64,000 bases of DNA from NCBI RefSeq assembly GCF_025642135.1, contig NZ_CP106793.1:3972001-4036000 (forward strand), read 5' to 3'. This DNA is from Streptomyces cynarae (GTDB taxonomy: Bacteria > Actinomycetota > Actinomycetes > Streptomycetales > Streptomycetaceae). This document shows positions 17,248 to 26,116 of this stretch, piece after piece. Position 1 is the first letter of the stretch. Every line of letters begins with the position of its first letter. The notes beneath the pieces are model-generated. The model had not been told where the DNA came from and searched no databases. It worked only from the letters and a program-made list of their open reading frames with translations. The translations under genes and the position numbers were made by a program.

Positions 17248-18306
17248 TCACAACTCCTCGATCAGCCCCGCCGCGCGGATCACCGCGGCCAGCGCGTCAC
17301 CGTTGCCCGTGCGTCGGTGGACCTCCAGGGAGGTGTCGGCGAGTTTGATGACGTGTTCGTCGCCGTGGTGGACGGCCAGGGCGAAGACCTCCTCCGCCGA
17401 TTCGGGGGCCGTGGGGAGGCTGTGCCGGGGTGCGGGTGCGGCGGGGGTGTAGGCCGCGGTCACTGCGGCGCTCGCCGCCCACGCCGCGTGCAGGCTCGTC
17501 GCCCACTGGGACCGCGGCACGGCGGGCAGGGTGCGCAAGACGGCCATGGGGGCGGTCGCGGCGTGGACCAGCATGACGGCCGAGCCGTGGGCGTTGGCGA
17601 GGTAGTGCACGGCCGCGGCGGTCGTCAGGTCGGCCAGGCGGTCCCGGGCCTGGTCGGCTTCGGTGGCGGGTCGCAGTGCGGCCAGCGCGGTGGGCCAGTC
17701 GGGCAGGTCGGTGAGCTGCTCGAGGCGGTGGTTGATGCCCGCGGTCTGGTCGGGCACACGGGGAACGCCGGCCAGCGCGGATGCCGGGTCGGCGGTTCCG
17801 GCGGGGGTGGTGAGCGGGACCGGTTGCCAGCGGGCCGCCCAGTAGCCGAGGGCTTGGCCCAGTTCGGCCAGGCGCGGTCCGTCCTCGTGGTCCAGCAGGG
17901 CGTGGACCGCGTGCCCGGTGCGGATCACGCCGTGGGTGGCGCCGGCCGCGATGCCCGGGAGCAGCCTCGGCCACCATGTCGCCAGCACCGTACGCCAGGG
18001 TTGTTCCGTCACCTCACGGCCGAAGAACGCCAGCCAGTCGCCGAGACGACGCGGGTCTCCGAGCGCCGTGCGCCAGTCGTCGGCCGTGATGGGAGTGGTG
18101 CCGCGCGGCAGATCGTCCAACCGGCGCGTGTAGAGGTCCAGCCAGCGGTGCACCTGGGGCGCGTGGCCGTGCCTGACCATGGCTTCCACCGCCATGGGAC
18201 CGTGGTTGCTCAGCCAGCCGTCGAACTCCGGCCCCGTCCGGTGCAGCCGTTCGTACGCCTCGTCGAGTGTGCCGTCGATGTCCATGAGACCCGACGGTAG
18301 GCGCAC
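17248..18306 (-). CDS. questin oxidase-like protein (DUF4243)
   Basis: A 352-residue protein with the questin-oxidase family opening DEAYERLHRTGPEFDGWLSN, then GPMAVEAMVRHGH and WLDLYTRRL, and a mid-region GATHGVIRTGHAV. Questin oxidase cleaves an anthraquinone ring by Baeyer-Villiger-like chemistry in fungi; bacterial relatives are mostly uncharacterised. The GTG at 18306 has GGAAGG five bases upstream; an ATG at 18285 is the alternative. It converges on afsS. In S. coelicolor a single gene separates afsS from afsK, and this may be its counterpart. Confidence 0.7.
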   Translation of the reverse strand: MRLPSGLMDIDGTLDEAYERLHRTGPEFDGWLSNHGPMAVEAMVRHGHAPQVHRWLDLYTRRLDDLPRGTTPITADDWRTALGDPRRLGDWLAFFGREVTEQPWRTVLATWWPRLLPGIAAGATHGVIRTGHAVHALLDHEDGPRLAELGQALGYWAARWQPVPLTTPAGTADPASALAGVPRVPDQTAGINHRLEQLTDLPDWPTALAALRPATEADQARDRLADLTTAAAVHYLANAHGSAVMLVHAATAPMAVLRTLPAVPRSQWATSLHAAWAASAAVTAAYTPAAPAPRHSLPTAPESAEEVFALAVHHGDEHVIKLADTSLEVHRRTGNGDALAAVIRAAGLIEEL

Positions 18307-18371
18307 GCCGGCCTTCCATCATCGGGCTGCGGATCGAGACGCACCCCTTCTTCGGCACCCCTCCATCGGGC

Positions 18372-19994
18372 CTACGTCGTCCCCAGGCCCGGTCGCGTGC
18401 GGCGGCGCAACTGCCCCTTCACCACCTTCCCGCTCGCGTTCCTCAGAAGGGACTCGACGAACTCCACCTCCCTCGGGACCTTGTAGTTCGCCATCTCGCG
18501 GCGGGACCACGCGATCAGGTCGTCGGACGTCAGCACCGCCCCCGGCCTGCGCACCACGTACGCCTTCCCCACCTCCCCCAGCCGCGCGTCCGGCACGCCG
18601 ATCACCGCCGCCTCCGCCACATCCGGGTGCAGGGCCAGCAGTTGCTCTATCTCCGCCGGGTACGCGTTGAAGCCGCCCACGACGAACATGTCCTTGATGC
18701 GGTCCGTGATGCGGAGGTTGCCCGCCGGGTCCAGTACCCCGACGTCTCCCGTGCGGAGCCAGCCGTCCGGGGTGAGGGTCTCCACCGTGGCCGCCTCGTC
18801 CTCGAAGTAGCCCCGCATGACGTTGAATCCCCGGACCAGGACCTCACCGGGAAGCCCCGCGCCGAGCGGTTCTCCCTGCGCGTCCACCACCCGTACCTCC
18901 ACTCCCGGGATCGGGCGGCCCGACGTCGTCGCGATCACCTCCGGCGGATCGCTCCTGCGGCACATCGTCACGAAACCGCTCGCTTCCGACAGGCCGTACG
19001 CCGTCAGGACCGTCGCGACGCCGAGTTCGTCCCGCAGCCGTTCCACCAGGCGCAGCGGCACCACCGCCGCCCCCGTCACGACCAGGCGCAGGGCGGAGAG
19101 GTCGTAGGAGGCCCGCGACGGGTGGTCCAGCAGTGCCTGGTGCAGGGTCGGCGGGCCCGGCAGGACGGTCACCCGCTCCGCCGCCGTGTTCGCCAGTGCC
19201 GTGTCCACGGTGAACACCGGCTGCGGGATCATCGTCGCGCCCCGCATCAGGCAGGCCAGCACCCCGGCCTTGTAACCGAACGTGTGGAAGAAGGGGTTGA
19301 CGATCAGGTAGCGGTCGCCCTGTCGCAGACCCGTCAGGTCCGCCCAGGTCTCGTAGGCCCTCAGCGTCTGCGCGTGCGTGATCACCGCGCCCTTGGGGCG
19401 GCCTGTCGTGCCCGAGGTGAAGACGATGTCCGAGGGGCGGTCGCCCGTCACGACCGACGACCTGCGCCGCACCTCCGGCTCGCCCACCCCCTCCCCGCTC
19501 GCGAGGAAGTCCTTCCAGGTGCGGAAGTCCGCCGGGGCGTCGTCCGCCAGGACCACCACCTGCTCCAGGTGCGGCAGGCCCGGCAACGGACCGTCCCCGG
19601 GCCCCTCCCCCGCCGCCCTCCGCAGCGACGCCACGTACGACGTCCCGAGGAACGCACCCGTCACGAACAGCAGTTTCGCCCGGCTCCGGTGCAGGACGTA
19701 GGCCGCCTCCGAGCCCTTGAAGCGGGTGTTGAGCGGCACCAGGACCGCGCCCGCCGACACAGCGCCCAGAGAGGACACGATCCAGTCGAGCGTGTTCGGC
19801 GCCCAGATGCCGACGCGGTCGCCGACGCCGACGCCGTTCGCGATGCAGGCCGCCGCCGCGCGTTCGACGCGGGCAGCCAGTTCGGCGTACGAGATCCGTG
19901 TACGGCCCTCGACGACCGCCTCCGTGTCGTCGTAGCGACGGGCCGCGCTCCGCACCAGCTCCGGAATGCCGCCCCACTCCAGGTCACCGCGCAC
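18372..19994 (-). CDS. acyl-CoA synthetase, FadD type
   Basis: A 540-residue ANL-superfamily ligase that adenylates a carboxylic acid and transfers it to CoA. Motifs are intact: the ATP loop VFTSGTTGRPKGAV, TAYGLSEAS, GWLRTGDVGVLD, and the C-terminal catalytic lysine context LLRNASGKVVKGQLRR. It resembles FadD3-type ligases for ring-bearing propionates, but substrate cannot be assigned. The GTG at 19994 has GGGGAGG five bases upstream and is preferred over the ATG at 20024, which has no ribosome-binding site. It is divergent from the Ltp-DUF35-crotonase operon, with two operators in between. Confidence 0.88.
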   Translation of the reverse strand: MRGDLEWGGIPELVRSAARRYDDTEAVVEGRTRISYAELAARVERAAAACIANGVGVGDRVGIWAPNTLDWIVSSLGAVSAGAVLVPLNTRFKGSEAAYVLHRSRAKLLFVTGAFLGTSYVASLRRAAGEGPGDGPLPGLPHLEQVVVLADDAPADFRTWKDFLASGEGVGEPEVRRRSSVVTGDRPSDIVFTSGTTGRPKGAVITHAQTLRAYETWADLTGLRQGDRYLIVNPFFHTFGYKAGVLACLMRGATMIPQPVFTVDTALANTAAERVTVLPGPPTLHQALLDHPSRASYDLSALRLVVTGAAVVPLRLVERLRDELGVATVLTAYGLSEASGFVTMCRRSDPPEVIATTSGRPIPGVEVRVVDAQGEPLGAGLPGEVLVRGFNVMRGYFEDEAATVETLTPDGWLRTGDVGVLDPAGNLRITDRIKDMFVVGGFNAYPAEIEQLLALHPDVAEAAVIGVPDARLGEVGKAYVVRRPGAVLTSDDLIAWSRREMANYKVPREVEFVESLLRNASGKVVKGQLRRRTRPGLGTT

Positions 19995-20032
19995 GGCGTC
20001 CTCCCCACGGTACGCACAGCCCATCGCCGTAG

Positions 20033-20047
20033 CTGACTAACCGTCAG
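20033..20047. promoter_or_regulatory. CTGACG-type operator, site 4
   Basis: CTGACTAACCGTCAG has one arm mismatch and lies 38 bases upstream of the preferred FadD start, in the divergent gap. Confidence 0.6.
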
Positions 20048-20059
20048 ATTAGCTGTAAC

Positions 20060-20074
20060 CTGACGGGCTGTCAG
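20060..20074. promoter_or_regulatory. CTGACG-type operator, site 5
   Basis: CTGACGGGCTGTCAG has one arm mismatch and lies 26 bases upstream of the Ltp start. With site 4 it is placed to control both divergent operons. Confidence 0.65.
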
Positions 20075-20100
20075 CCGACGTACCCCGCGGAGGTGCCCCC

Positions 20101-21249
20101 ATGGCAGGGTTCAAGGACGCGACCGCCGTCGTCGGCATCGGACAGACCGACTTCGCCAAGCGGCTCCCGGAGTCCGAGAAGGCCCTGGCCTGCCGTGCCG
20201 TCCTCGCCGCCCTCGACGACGCCGGGATCGCGCCCGGCGAGGTCGACGCGCTCGCCTCGTACACCATGGAGGAGACCGACGAGGTGGAGGTCGCCAAGGC
20301 CCTCGGTCTCGGGGACCTCACCTTCTTCAGCAAGGTCGGGTACGGGGGCGGCGGCTCCTGCGCGACCGTCGCCCATCTCGCCGCCGCCGTCGCCACCGGG
20401 CAGGCCACCGTCGGCGTCGCCTGGCGTTCCCGCAAGCGCGGCAGCGGGCCCCGGCCATGGAAGAACACGGCGGTGCAGCTTCCCACTCCCGCCCAGTGGA
20501 CCCGGCCCTTCGGGCTCCTCAGGCCCGTCGACGAGATCGGGATGCTCGCACGCCGGTACATGCACCAGTACGGGGCGAGTAGGGATCACCTCTTCAACGT
20601 CGCCCTCGCCTGCCGGAACAGGGCCAATCAGAACCCCGCCGCGATCATGTACGAGCGGCCCCTGACCAGAGACATGTACATGAGCTCGCGGTGGATCAGC
20701 GAGCCGCTCTGCCTCTTCGACAACTGCCTGGAGACGGACGGCGCGTTGGCCTGCGTGGTCGTCTCCCGCGAGCGCGCCCGTGACTGCCGGCAGCGGCCCG
20801 TCTACGTCCACGCCGCCGCCCAGGGGCTGCCCGCCCAGCACCACGGCATGGTCAACTACTGGAACGACGACCCGCTCACCGGCCCCGCCTGGACCGCCGC
20901 CCGCCACCTGTGGAAGCACGCCGACCTCGCCCCCGACGACGTCGACGTCGCCCAGATCTACGACGCGTTCACACCCCTGATCCTCCTCTCCCTGGAGGGC
21001 TACGGCTTCTGCGGCCGGGGAGAGGGCGGGGCGTTCACCGAGGGCGGGGCGCTGGAGACCGGTGGACGGCTGCCCGTCAACACGGGGGGCGGCGGGCTCT
21101 CCGAGGCGTACGTCCACGGGTTCAACCTGATCAATGAGGGCGTGAAGCAGCTGCGCGGGACCAGCACCGCCCAGGTTCCGGGCGCCTCCACCTGTCTCGT
21201 CACCGCCGGCGAGGGCGTCCCGACCTCCGCCCTTCTGCTGAGGAACTGA
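20101..21249 (+). CDS. thiolase-superfamily lipid-transfer protein (Ltp), copy 1
   Basis: A 382-residue thiolase-fold protein of the Ltp/SCP-x group. It has AVVGIGQTDFAKR at the N-terminus, QIYDAFTPLILLSLEGYGFCGRGEGG, and the C-terminal VNTGGGGLSEAYVHG. Characterised relatives such as Ltp2 are retro-aldolases that release propionyl-CoA from beta-hydroxyacyl-CoA thioesters and need a DUF35 partner. The next gene is exactly such a DUF35 protein, 12 bases on. GCGGAGG precedes the ATG. An aldolase role is therefore likely but inferred; the substrate is unknown. A second Ltp gene lies at 28714. Confidence 0.85.
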   Translation: MAGFKDATAVVGIGQTDFAKRLPESEKALACRAVLAALDDAGIAPGEVDALASYTMEETDEVEVAKALGLGDLTFFSKVGYGGGGSCATVAHLAAAVATGQATVGVAWRSRKRGSGPRPWKNTAVQLPTPAQWTRPFGLLRPVDEIGMLARRYMHQYGASRDHLFNVALACRNRANQNPAAIMYERPLTRDMYMSSRWISEPLCLFDNCLETDGALACVVVSRERARDCRQRPVYVHAAAQGLPAQHHGMVNYWNDDPLTGPAWTAARHLWKHADLAPDDVDVAQIYDAFTPLILLSLEGYGFCGRGEGGAFTEGGALETGGRLPVNTGGGGLSEAYVHGFNLINEGVKQLRGTSTAQVPGASTCLVTAGEGVPTSALLLRN

Positions 21250-21261
21250 AGGAGCCGCACC

Positions 21262-21702
21262 GTGTCCCCCGAGACCCTCCCCGCCCTCCTGTCCCCCGTC
21301 CCCGACGAGGACGGCGCCCCCTTCTGGGAGTACGCCGCCCGGGGCGAACTGCGCGTCCAGGCCTGCTCAGACTGCGGCGAGCCGCGCTTCCCGCCGAGGC
21401 CCTGCTGCCCGCACTGCCGGTCCTTCGCGGGCCAGTGGCGGCGGATGAGCGGGAAGGGCAGGATCTGGTCGTACGTCGTCCCGCACCCGCCGCTGCTCCC
21501 GGCGTACGCGGCGCATGCCCCGTACAACGTGATCCTGGTCGAGCTGGCCGAGGCGCCGCGCATCCGCCTGGTCGGGAACCTCGTCGCCGGGCCCGGCGCG
21601 CCCCTGGACTCCGTGCCGCCCGAGCGGGTCCGGATCGGTGCGAGAGTGGAGGCCGTCTTCGGCGGGGACGGGTTGCCCCGGTGGGTGCTGGAGCGGTCGT
21701 GA
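21262..21702 (+). CDS. Zn-ribbon/OB-fold DUF35 protein, Ltp partner
   Basis: A 146-residue protein with a rubredoxin-like zinc ribbon (CSDC ... CPHC, about residues 35-54) followed by an OB fold (IWSYVVPHPPLLPAY ... RIGARVEAVF). In steroid side-chain degradation, DUF35 domains bind Ltp retro-aldolases and are required for their activity, bringing in the acyl-CoA. Gene order Ltp-DUF35 supports the same complex here. The start is a GTG at 21262; its stop overlaps the crotonase start as GTGA. Confidence 0.82.
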   Translation: MSPETLPALLSPVPDEDGAPFWEYAARGELRVQACSDCGEPRFPPRPCCPHCRSFAGQWRRMSGKGRIWSYVVPHPPLLPAYAAHAPYNVILVELAEAPRIRLVGNLVAGPGAPLDSVPPERVRIGARVEAVFGGDGLPRWVLERS

Positions 21703-22478
21703 GCGAAGGGCTGCGGATCAGCGCCGACAAGGACACGGGGGTCGCGGTCGTCACCCTGGACCGCCCGGGGAGGCTGAACGCCGTCGACCTCGCCACGGCC
21801 GAGGAACTGGCCGCCTGCTGGCGCGCGTTCAGGTACGACGACTCCGTGCGGGCCGTCGTCCTCACCGGCGCCGGGGAGCGGGCCTTCTGCACCGGGCTCG
21901 ACCGGGACGCGGACGTTCCGCAGCCCACATCGCCGTACATGCTGGACGATCCGCTGCTGCGGATCGGCCCGAAGGCGAACGACCTGTGGAAGCCGGTGAT
22001 CGCCGCGGTGCGTGGCATGGCATGCGGCGGGGCGTTCTATCTGCTCGGCGAGAGCGAGTTCGTCGTCGCGGACGAGACGGCCTCGTTCTTCGACCCGCAC
22101 ACCACCTACGGCATGGTCAGCGCGTACGAGGCGGTGTACATGGCGCACCGGATGCCGTACGGGGAGGCCGCCCGGATGGCGCTGATGGGGACCGCCGAGC
22201 GGATCTCGGCGCGGCGGGCGTACGAGATCGGGTTCGTGTCCGAACTGACCCCGCCCGGCGGCGACTTGGAGGCCGCGGTGCGCTGCGCCGCCGTCGTCGC
22301 CGCCTGTCCGCCGGAGGGCGTGCAGGGCACCGTGCGGGCGCTGTGGGCGGCGAAGGAGGCGGCACGGGCGCAGGCCCTGGCGCAGGCACCGGCGCTGATC
22401 GCGCTCGGGAACCTGCCGCCGGAGCAGCAGGCGGAGCTGTTCGCGGGGCGACAGAGGGATGGGTTCCGGGTGCGGTGA
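21699..22478 (+). CDS. enoyl-CoA hydratase/isomerase family protein, copy 1
   Basis: A 259-residue crotonase. GVAVVTLDRPGRLNAVD, VLTGAGERAFCTGLDRD and the oxyanion-hole region AAVRGMACGGAFYLL are visible; the second active-site region reads SFFDPHTTYGMVSAYE, unlike hydratases with a glutamate there, so it may be a variant hydratase, isomerase or hydrolase. The GTG at 21699 overlaps the DUF35 stop by four bases. It is the last gene of the Ltp operon and probably prepares or processes the CoA thioester handled by the ligase and aldolase. Confidence 0.82.
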   Translation: MSEGLRISADKDTGVAVVTLDRPGRLNAVDLATAEELAACWRAFRYDDSVRAVVLTGAGERAFCTGLDRDADVPQPTSPYMLDDPLLRIGPKANDLWKPVIAAVRGMACGGAFYLLGESEFVVADETASFFDPHTTYGMVSAYEAVYMAHRMPYGEAARMALMGTAERISARRAYEIGFVSELTPPGGDLEAAVRCAAVVAACPPEGVQGTVRALWAAKEAARAQALAQAPALIALGNLPPEQQAELFAGRQRDGFRVR

Positions 22479-22621
22479 GGCCCCGCTCGGTCCCCCCTCC
22501 GGGTCGCCACGGTATGGCACATCCCGACCACAGCACGTAGCGTCAGGGGTGACGGCCGCCGTCCCGAGCCCCTTCCGTCCGGTCCGGTACGACGGCCGTC
22601 TCCCCCACCTCGCCTTGTGGC

Positions 22622-24988
22622 TCAGGACGTTCGGGACGTCCCGGTGCCCTTCTCCGCGTCCAGTGCGTACACGCAGCGGTCCTTGCTGCACGCGTACACC
22701 ACGCCGTCCTTCACCACCGGGGCGCCGGTGATCTCGCCGCCGGTGGCCAGCTTCCAGCGCAGGCGGCCGTCGTCGGCCTTCAGCGTGTACAGCAGGTGGT
22801 CCGTGGAGCCGAAGTGGATGCGGCCCTCCGCGACCGCCGGGGAGCCCACGATGTCGCCGCCCGCCTGGAAGCGCCACTTGGGGGTGCCGGTGACCGCGTC
22901 GAGGGTGTACAGGCCCTTGCCGCTGCCCACGTGGACGTGCCCGGCGGCCACCAGCACCGGGTCGATCGCCGCCCGGGACTCGGTGGCGATGCGCCAGCGG
23001 TCGCGGCCGTCCGCCGGGTCGAGGGCGTACACCGTGCCGAGGTAGTCCGCGAGGTAGACGCCGCCGCCCGTCACCGCCGGGCCCGGTGCGAAGGCGGGCG
23101 GGCTCAGGAAGACCGCCGGCGCCTCGAAGTGCCAGCGCGGCATGCCGCTCGCCACCTCCAGGGCCAGGACCCGGGTGCCGGCACAGACGTACACACAGCC
23201 GTCACTCGCGTGGGTGAGGCGTACGGGGACCCCGCCGCAGGAGGCCGCGTCGCCGATGGGGTACGACCAGCGCTCCTCGCCGCTGCGGGCGTCCAGGGCG
23301 CGCAGCCGGGCGTCCTGCCACACGTACACCGTGCCGTCGTGGAGCGCGGGGCCCGCCTCCGGGGTCTCGAACTCGGTCTGCGCGCCGGTGAGCTCCCACA
23401 GCTTCCGGCCGCCGGACGCCTCCCACGCCTGGACGCCGCCGCCACGGGTGGCGGTGACGACCGTGCCGCGGTCGGACTTGAGGGAGTACACCCAGCCGTC
23501 CATCTGCAGCCGCCACAGATCGGTGCCCTCGCGGGCGTCCAGGGCGAACAGGGTGGGCCCGTCGGAGGCGTGGACACGGCCGTCCGCGACCGACATCGAC
23601 CAGGCGACGTCGCGGGTCTTGAAGCGGCGGCGGCCGGTCGCCACGTCCAGGGCGTGCACCTCGAAGGAGGTGACGTAGACCAGGTCGTCGGCGACCGCGG
23701 GCGTGCCCCACACGTCGTTCGACATGCGGAAGCGCCACGGGCGCCAGCCGGAGGCGGCCTCCGCGGGCGCGGGCGGCGCGGGGACCGCGGGCGCCGCTCC
23801 GGGCGCGCCGTTGACCCCGGCCCCCGGACGGGACCAGGACGCGGCGAGCGCGGCGTGAGGCGGCGGCGCCTTCAGCGCGGCGGCCCGGGCGTCGGCGACC
23901 CGCGGCCCGGGGCCGATCGGCACGGAGGCGCCCGCGAGCCGCACCGGCCCGGAGTCGGGCGCACCGACCGGCATCGGCACCGGGTCGTGGGACGGCGTAG
24001 GCGGCACCGGGTCGTGGGAGGGCGGGGGCGGCACCGCGGGGCGCGCGCCGCCCCCGCTGCGGTTGCCGGAGGTGGAGGGCTTGGTGGCAGGGCGCCCGCC
24101 CCGGCGGGCCTCGATCAGGGTGACCGCCCTCTCGGGCAGCCACGCCGACGCCGTACCGCTGTCGTCGGAGCCGGAGCCGAACAGGTGCGGGGCGAGCTGC
24201 GCCTGGAGGTCGGCCGGGTTGGGGCGGGCGGTGGGGTCCATCTGCATGCAGGACTCGATGAGCGGACGCAGCTCGTCCGGCAGCCCGGACAGGTCCGGGC
24301 CCTCGCGCAGCAGCATGAAGACGGTCTCGACGGGGTTGGCGCCGTGGAAGGGGGGATGCCCGGTGGCCGCGAAGACGAGCATCGAACCCAGCGAGAACAC
24401 ATCGCTGGCACCGGTGACGCTGCGTGAGTCCTTGGCCTGTTCGGGGGACATGTAGGCGGGCGTGCCGACGGCCACGTTGGTCATGGTCAGACGGGTGTTC
24501 GATACACCGGAAGCGATCCCGAAGTCGATCACCCGGGGGCCGTCCTCCACGACGAGGACGTTCGACGGCTTCAGGTCCCGGTGGACCAGGCCCGCCCCGT
24601 GGATGGACTGCAGGGCCTCGGCCACGCCCGCCGCGAGCCAGCGCACCGCCTGGGCCGGCAGCGGGCCGCACTCGGTCACTATCTCCTCGAGGGAGGGCGC
24701 GGGCACGTACGCGGTGGCGAGCCACGGCACGGCCGCGCGGGGGTCGGCGTCGACCACGGCGGCGGTGTAGAAACCGGAGACCGCCCGGGCGGCCTCCACC
24801 TCGCGGGTGAAACGCACCCGGAACAGCTGGTCCTCGGCCAGTTCGGTGCGCACCGTCTTGATCGCCACGCGCCGGCCGGACGCCGAGCGCGCGAGATAGA
24901 CCAGCCCCATGCCGCCGGCACCCAGCCGTCCCAGCACCTCGAACGGCCCGATCCGCCGCGGATCGTGCTGCGTCAGCTGATCCACCAC
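22622..24988 (-). CDS. afsK: AfsK, Ser/Thr protein kinase with beta-propeller
   Basis: A 788-residue Hanks-type kinase. The kinase domain fills residues 13-275: glycine loop GRLGAGGMG, Lys44 (VAIKT), HRDLKPSN (Asp138), DFG at 155-157, and an activation loop with Thr168, the position reported as the autophosphorylation site in S. coelicolor AfsK. A proline-rich linker leads to a C-terminal PQQ-like propeller with repeats such as [15 protein letters not shown] and [15 protein letters not shown]. AfsK phosphorylates AfsR and affects hyphal branching. The GTG at 24988 has GGGGAGG ten bases upstream and gives the Thr168 numbering. It lies about 5.5 kb from afsS. Confidence 0.93.
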   Translation of the reverse strand: MVDQLTQHDPRRIGPFEVLGRLGAGGMGLVYLARSASGRRVAIKTVRTELAEDQLFRVRFTREVEAARAVSGFYTAAVVDADPRAAVPWLATAYVPAPSLEEIVTECGPLPAQAVRWLAAGVAEALQSIHGAGLVHRDLKPSNVLVVEDGPRVIDFGIASGVSNTRLTMTNVAVGTPAYMSPEQAKDSRSVTGASDVFSLGSMLVFAATGHPPFHGANPVETVFMLLREGPDLSGLPDELRPLIESCMQMDPTARPNPADLQAQLAPHLFGSGSDDSGTASAWLPERAVTLIEARRGGRPATKPSTSGNRSGGGARPAVPPPPSHDPVPPTPSHDPVPMPVGAPDSGPVRLAGASVPIGPGPRVADARAAALKAPPPHAALAASWSRPGAGVNGAPGAAPAVPAPPAPAEAASGWRPWRFRMSNDVWGTPAVADDLVYVTSFEVHALDVATGRRRFKTRDVAWSMSVADGRVHASDGPTLFALDAREGTDLWRLQMDGWVYSLKSDRGTVVTATRGGGVQAWEASGGRKLWELTGAQTEFETPEAGPALHDGTVYVWQDARLRALDARSGEERWSYPIGDAASCGGVPVRLTHASDGCVYVCAGTRVLALEVASGMPRWHFEAPAVFLSPPAFAPGPAVTGGGVYLADYLGTVYALDPADGRDRWRIATESRAAIDPVLVAAGHVHVGSGKGLYTLDAVTGTPKWRFQAGGDIVGSPAVAEGRIHFGSTDHLLYTLKADDGRLRWKLATGGEITGAPVVKDGVVYACSKDRCVYALDAEKGTGTSRTS

Positions 24989-25228
24989 TTGCCTGCCACC
25001 TCCCCGTACGGGTCGCGTCATGCGCCTTGTGCACGCGACCCCGTGCAGCGTCTCACCACCGCACCGCCGTGGCGGCACGCACCCCGATTCTTCCTGTCCG
25101 GGCGTGTGGAAGCTAACCCGAGGGCGGAACGGGGTGTCTCAGGACAAAAGCATGGCGCACGCGGGTACGGGAAGCGGGCGCCCGCATGGTGGAACAAGGG
25201 CCTGCGGACAGGGGCCCGCGGGGCCGCG

Positions 25229-25966
25229 TCAGCGCTGGAGAAGCGCGAAGCTCGCCCCCTGGTCGTCGCTGACCACCGCCACCCGTCCGTACGAGGTGTC
25301 GAACGCCGGTACCTGTACGCGCCCGCCCAGCCGGGCCACCGCACCGAGCGCCGCCGCGCCGTCCCGGACGCCGAAGTGGACGAGGAAGTGCGGCGGCATC
25401 TCGGCGGGGAAGACGTCCTCCAGCGGAGCCCGCCCGAAGTCGGGGACGGCGCCGGGGCCGAACAGGGCGTCGTGGAAGAGGCCCGTGTAGAACGTGTTCG
25501 CGGAGGCGGTGTCCCGCGTGTACAGCTCGGCCCAGGTGAAGGAGCCGGGTTCGTGCCGCTTGCCGAAGCCCGCGTGCGCCCCGGCCTGCCAGAGCCCGAA
25601 CACGGCGCCCTCGGGGTCGGCGGCCAGCGCCGCGGTGCCGAGCCCGTCCACGGGCTCGGGCAGGGCGACGACCTGGCCGCCGGCCGCCATGATCCGCCGG
25701 GCCAGCGCGGTGGCGTCGGGGGTGGCGAAGTACACCGTCCAGACGGTGGGCATCCGCCCGTCGACCTTGCGGTTCAGCGCAGCCACCGGTTCGCCGCGGA
25801 GGTGCGCCCACACGGACGAGCCGGGCGCCTCCTCGAAGCTCCACCCGAAGAGCTCACCGTAGAACCGCTTGCCCGCCTCGACGTCGGGCAACTGCGCGTC
25901 GATCCAGCACGGGACGCCCTCGGGGAAGGGGCCGTCGTGCGAAGACGATGGCGGATTTTCGGCCAT
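25229..25966 (-). CDS. kbpA: two-domain VOC (glyoxalase-fold) protein, probable KbpA
   Basis: A 245-residue protein with two glyoxalase/VOC units, the first from PCWIDAQLPDVEAGKRFYGELFGW and the second from FTWAELYTRDTASANTFYTGLF. In S. coelicolor the gene next to afsK encodes KbpA, about 252 residues, which binds AfsK and inhibits its autophosphorylation. Size, strand and position match, so the name is given on synteny; the VOC fold itself would otherwise suggest a small-molecule enzyme or binding protein. It lies 240 bases upstream of afsK in the same direction and is divergent from the TetR gene. Confidence 0.65.
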   Translation of the reverse strand: MAENPPSSSHDGPFPEGVPCWIDAQLPDVEAGKRFYGELFGWSFEEAPGSSVWAHLRGEPVAALNRKVDGRMPTVWTVYFATPDATALARRIMAAGGQVVALPEPVDGLGTAALAADPEGAVFGLWQAGAHAGFGKRHEPGSFTWAELYTRDTASANTFYTGLFHDALFGPGAVPDFGRAPLEDVFPAEMPPHFLVHFGVRDGAAALGAVARLGGRVQVPAFDTSYGRVAVVSDDQGASFALLQR

Positions 25967-26101
25967 GCTGCCAAGCTAACGTGCACGACCCGTGGAGCGC
26001 TCGCGGGCGTACTCCCTTTTCACCGCCCCCGAAGCGGGTGCAGGCCCCTGTACTCCCCATTTGCAGTCGGCCGAATCGCGCTTCGATCACCCCTCGGTAA
26101 G

Positions 26102-26116
26102 CTGACGGCATGACAG
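26102..26116. promoter_or_regulatory. degenerate CTGACG-type site over the TetR start
   Basis: CTGACGGCATGACAG matches the operator consensus at ten of twelve arm positions and includes the ATG of the TetR gene. It may be an autoregulatory site or chance. Confidence 0.3.

Noticed and set aside
13843..22478. A polyketide or other antibiotic cluster around the SARP gene
   Set aside because: The SARP is AfsR, a global regulator; no synthase, NRPS or tailoring set is present beyond one questin-oxidase-like gene.
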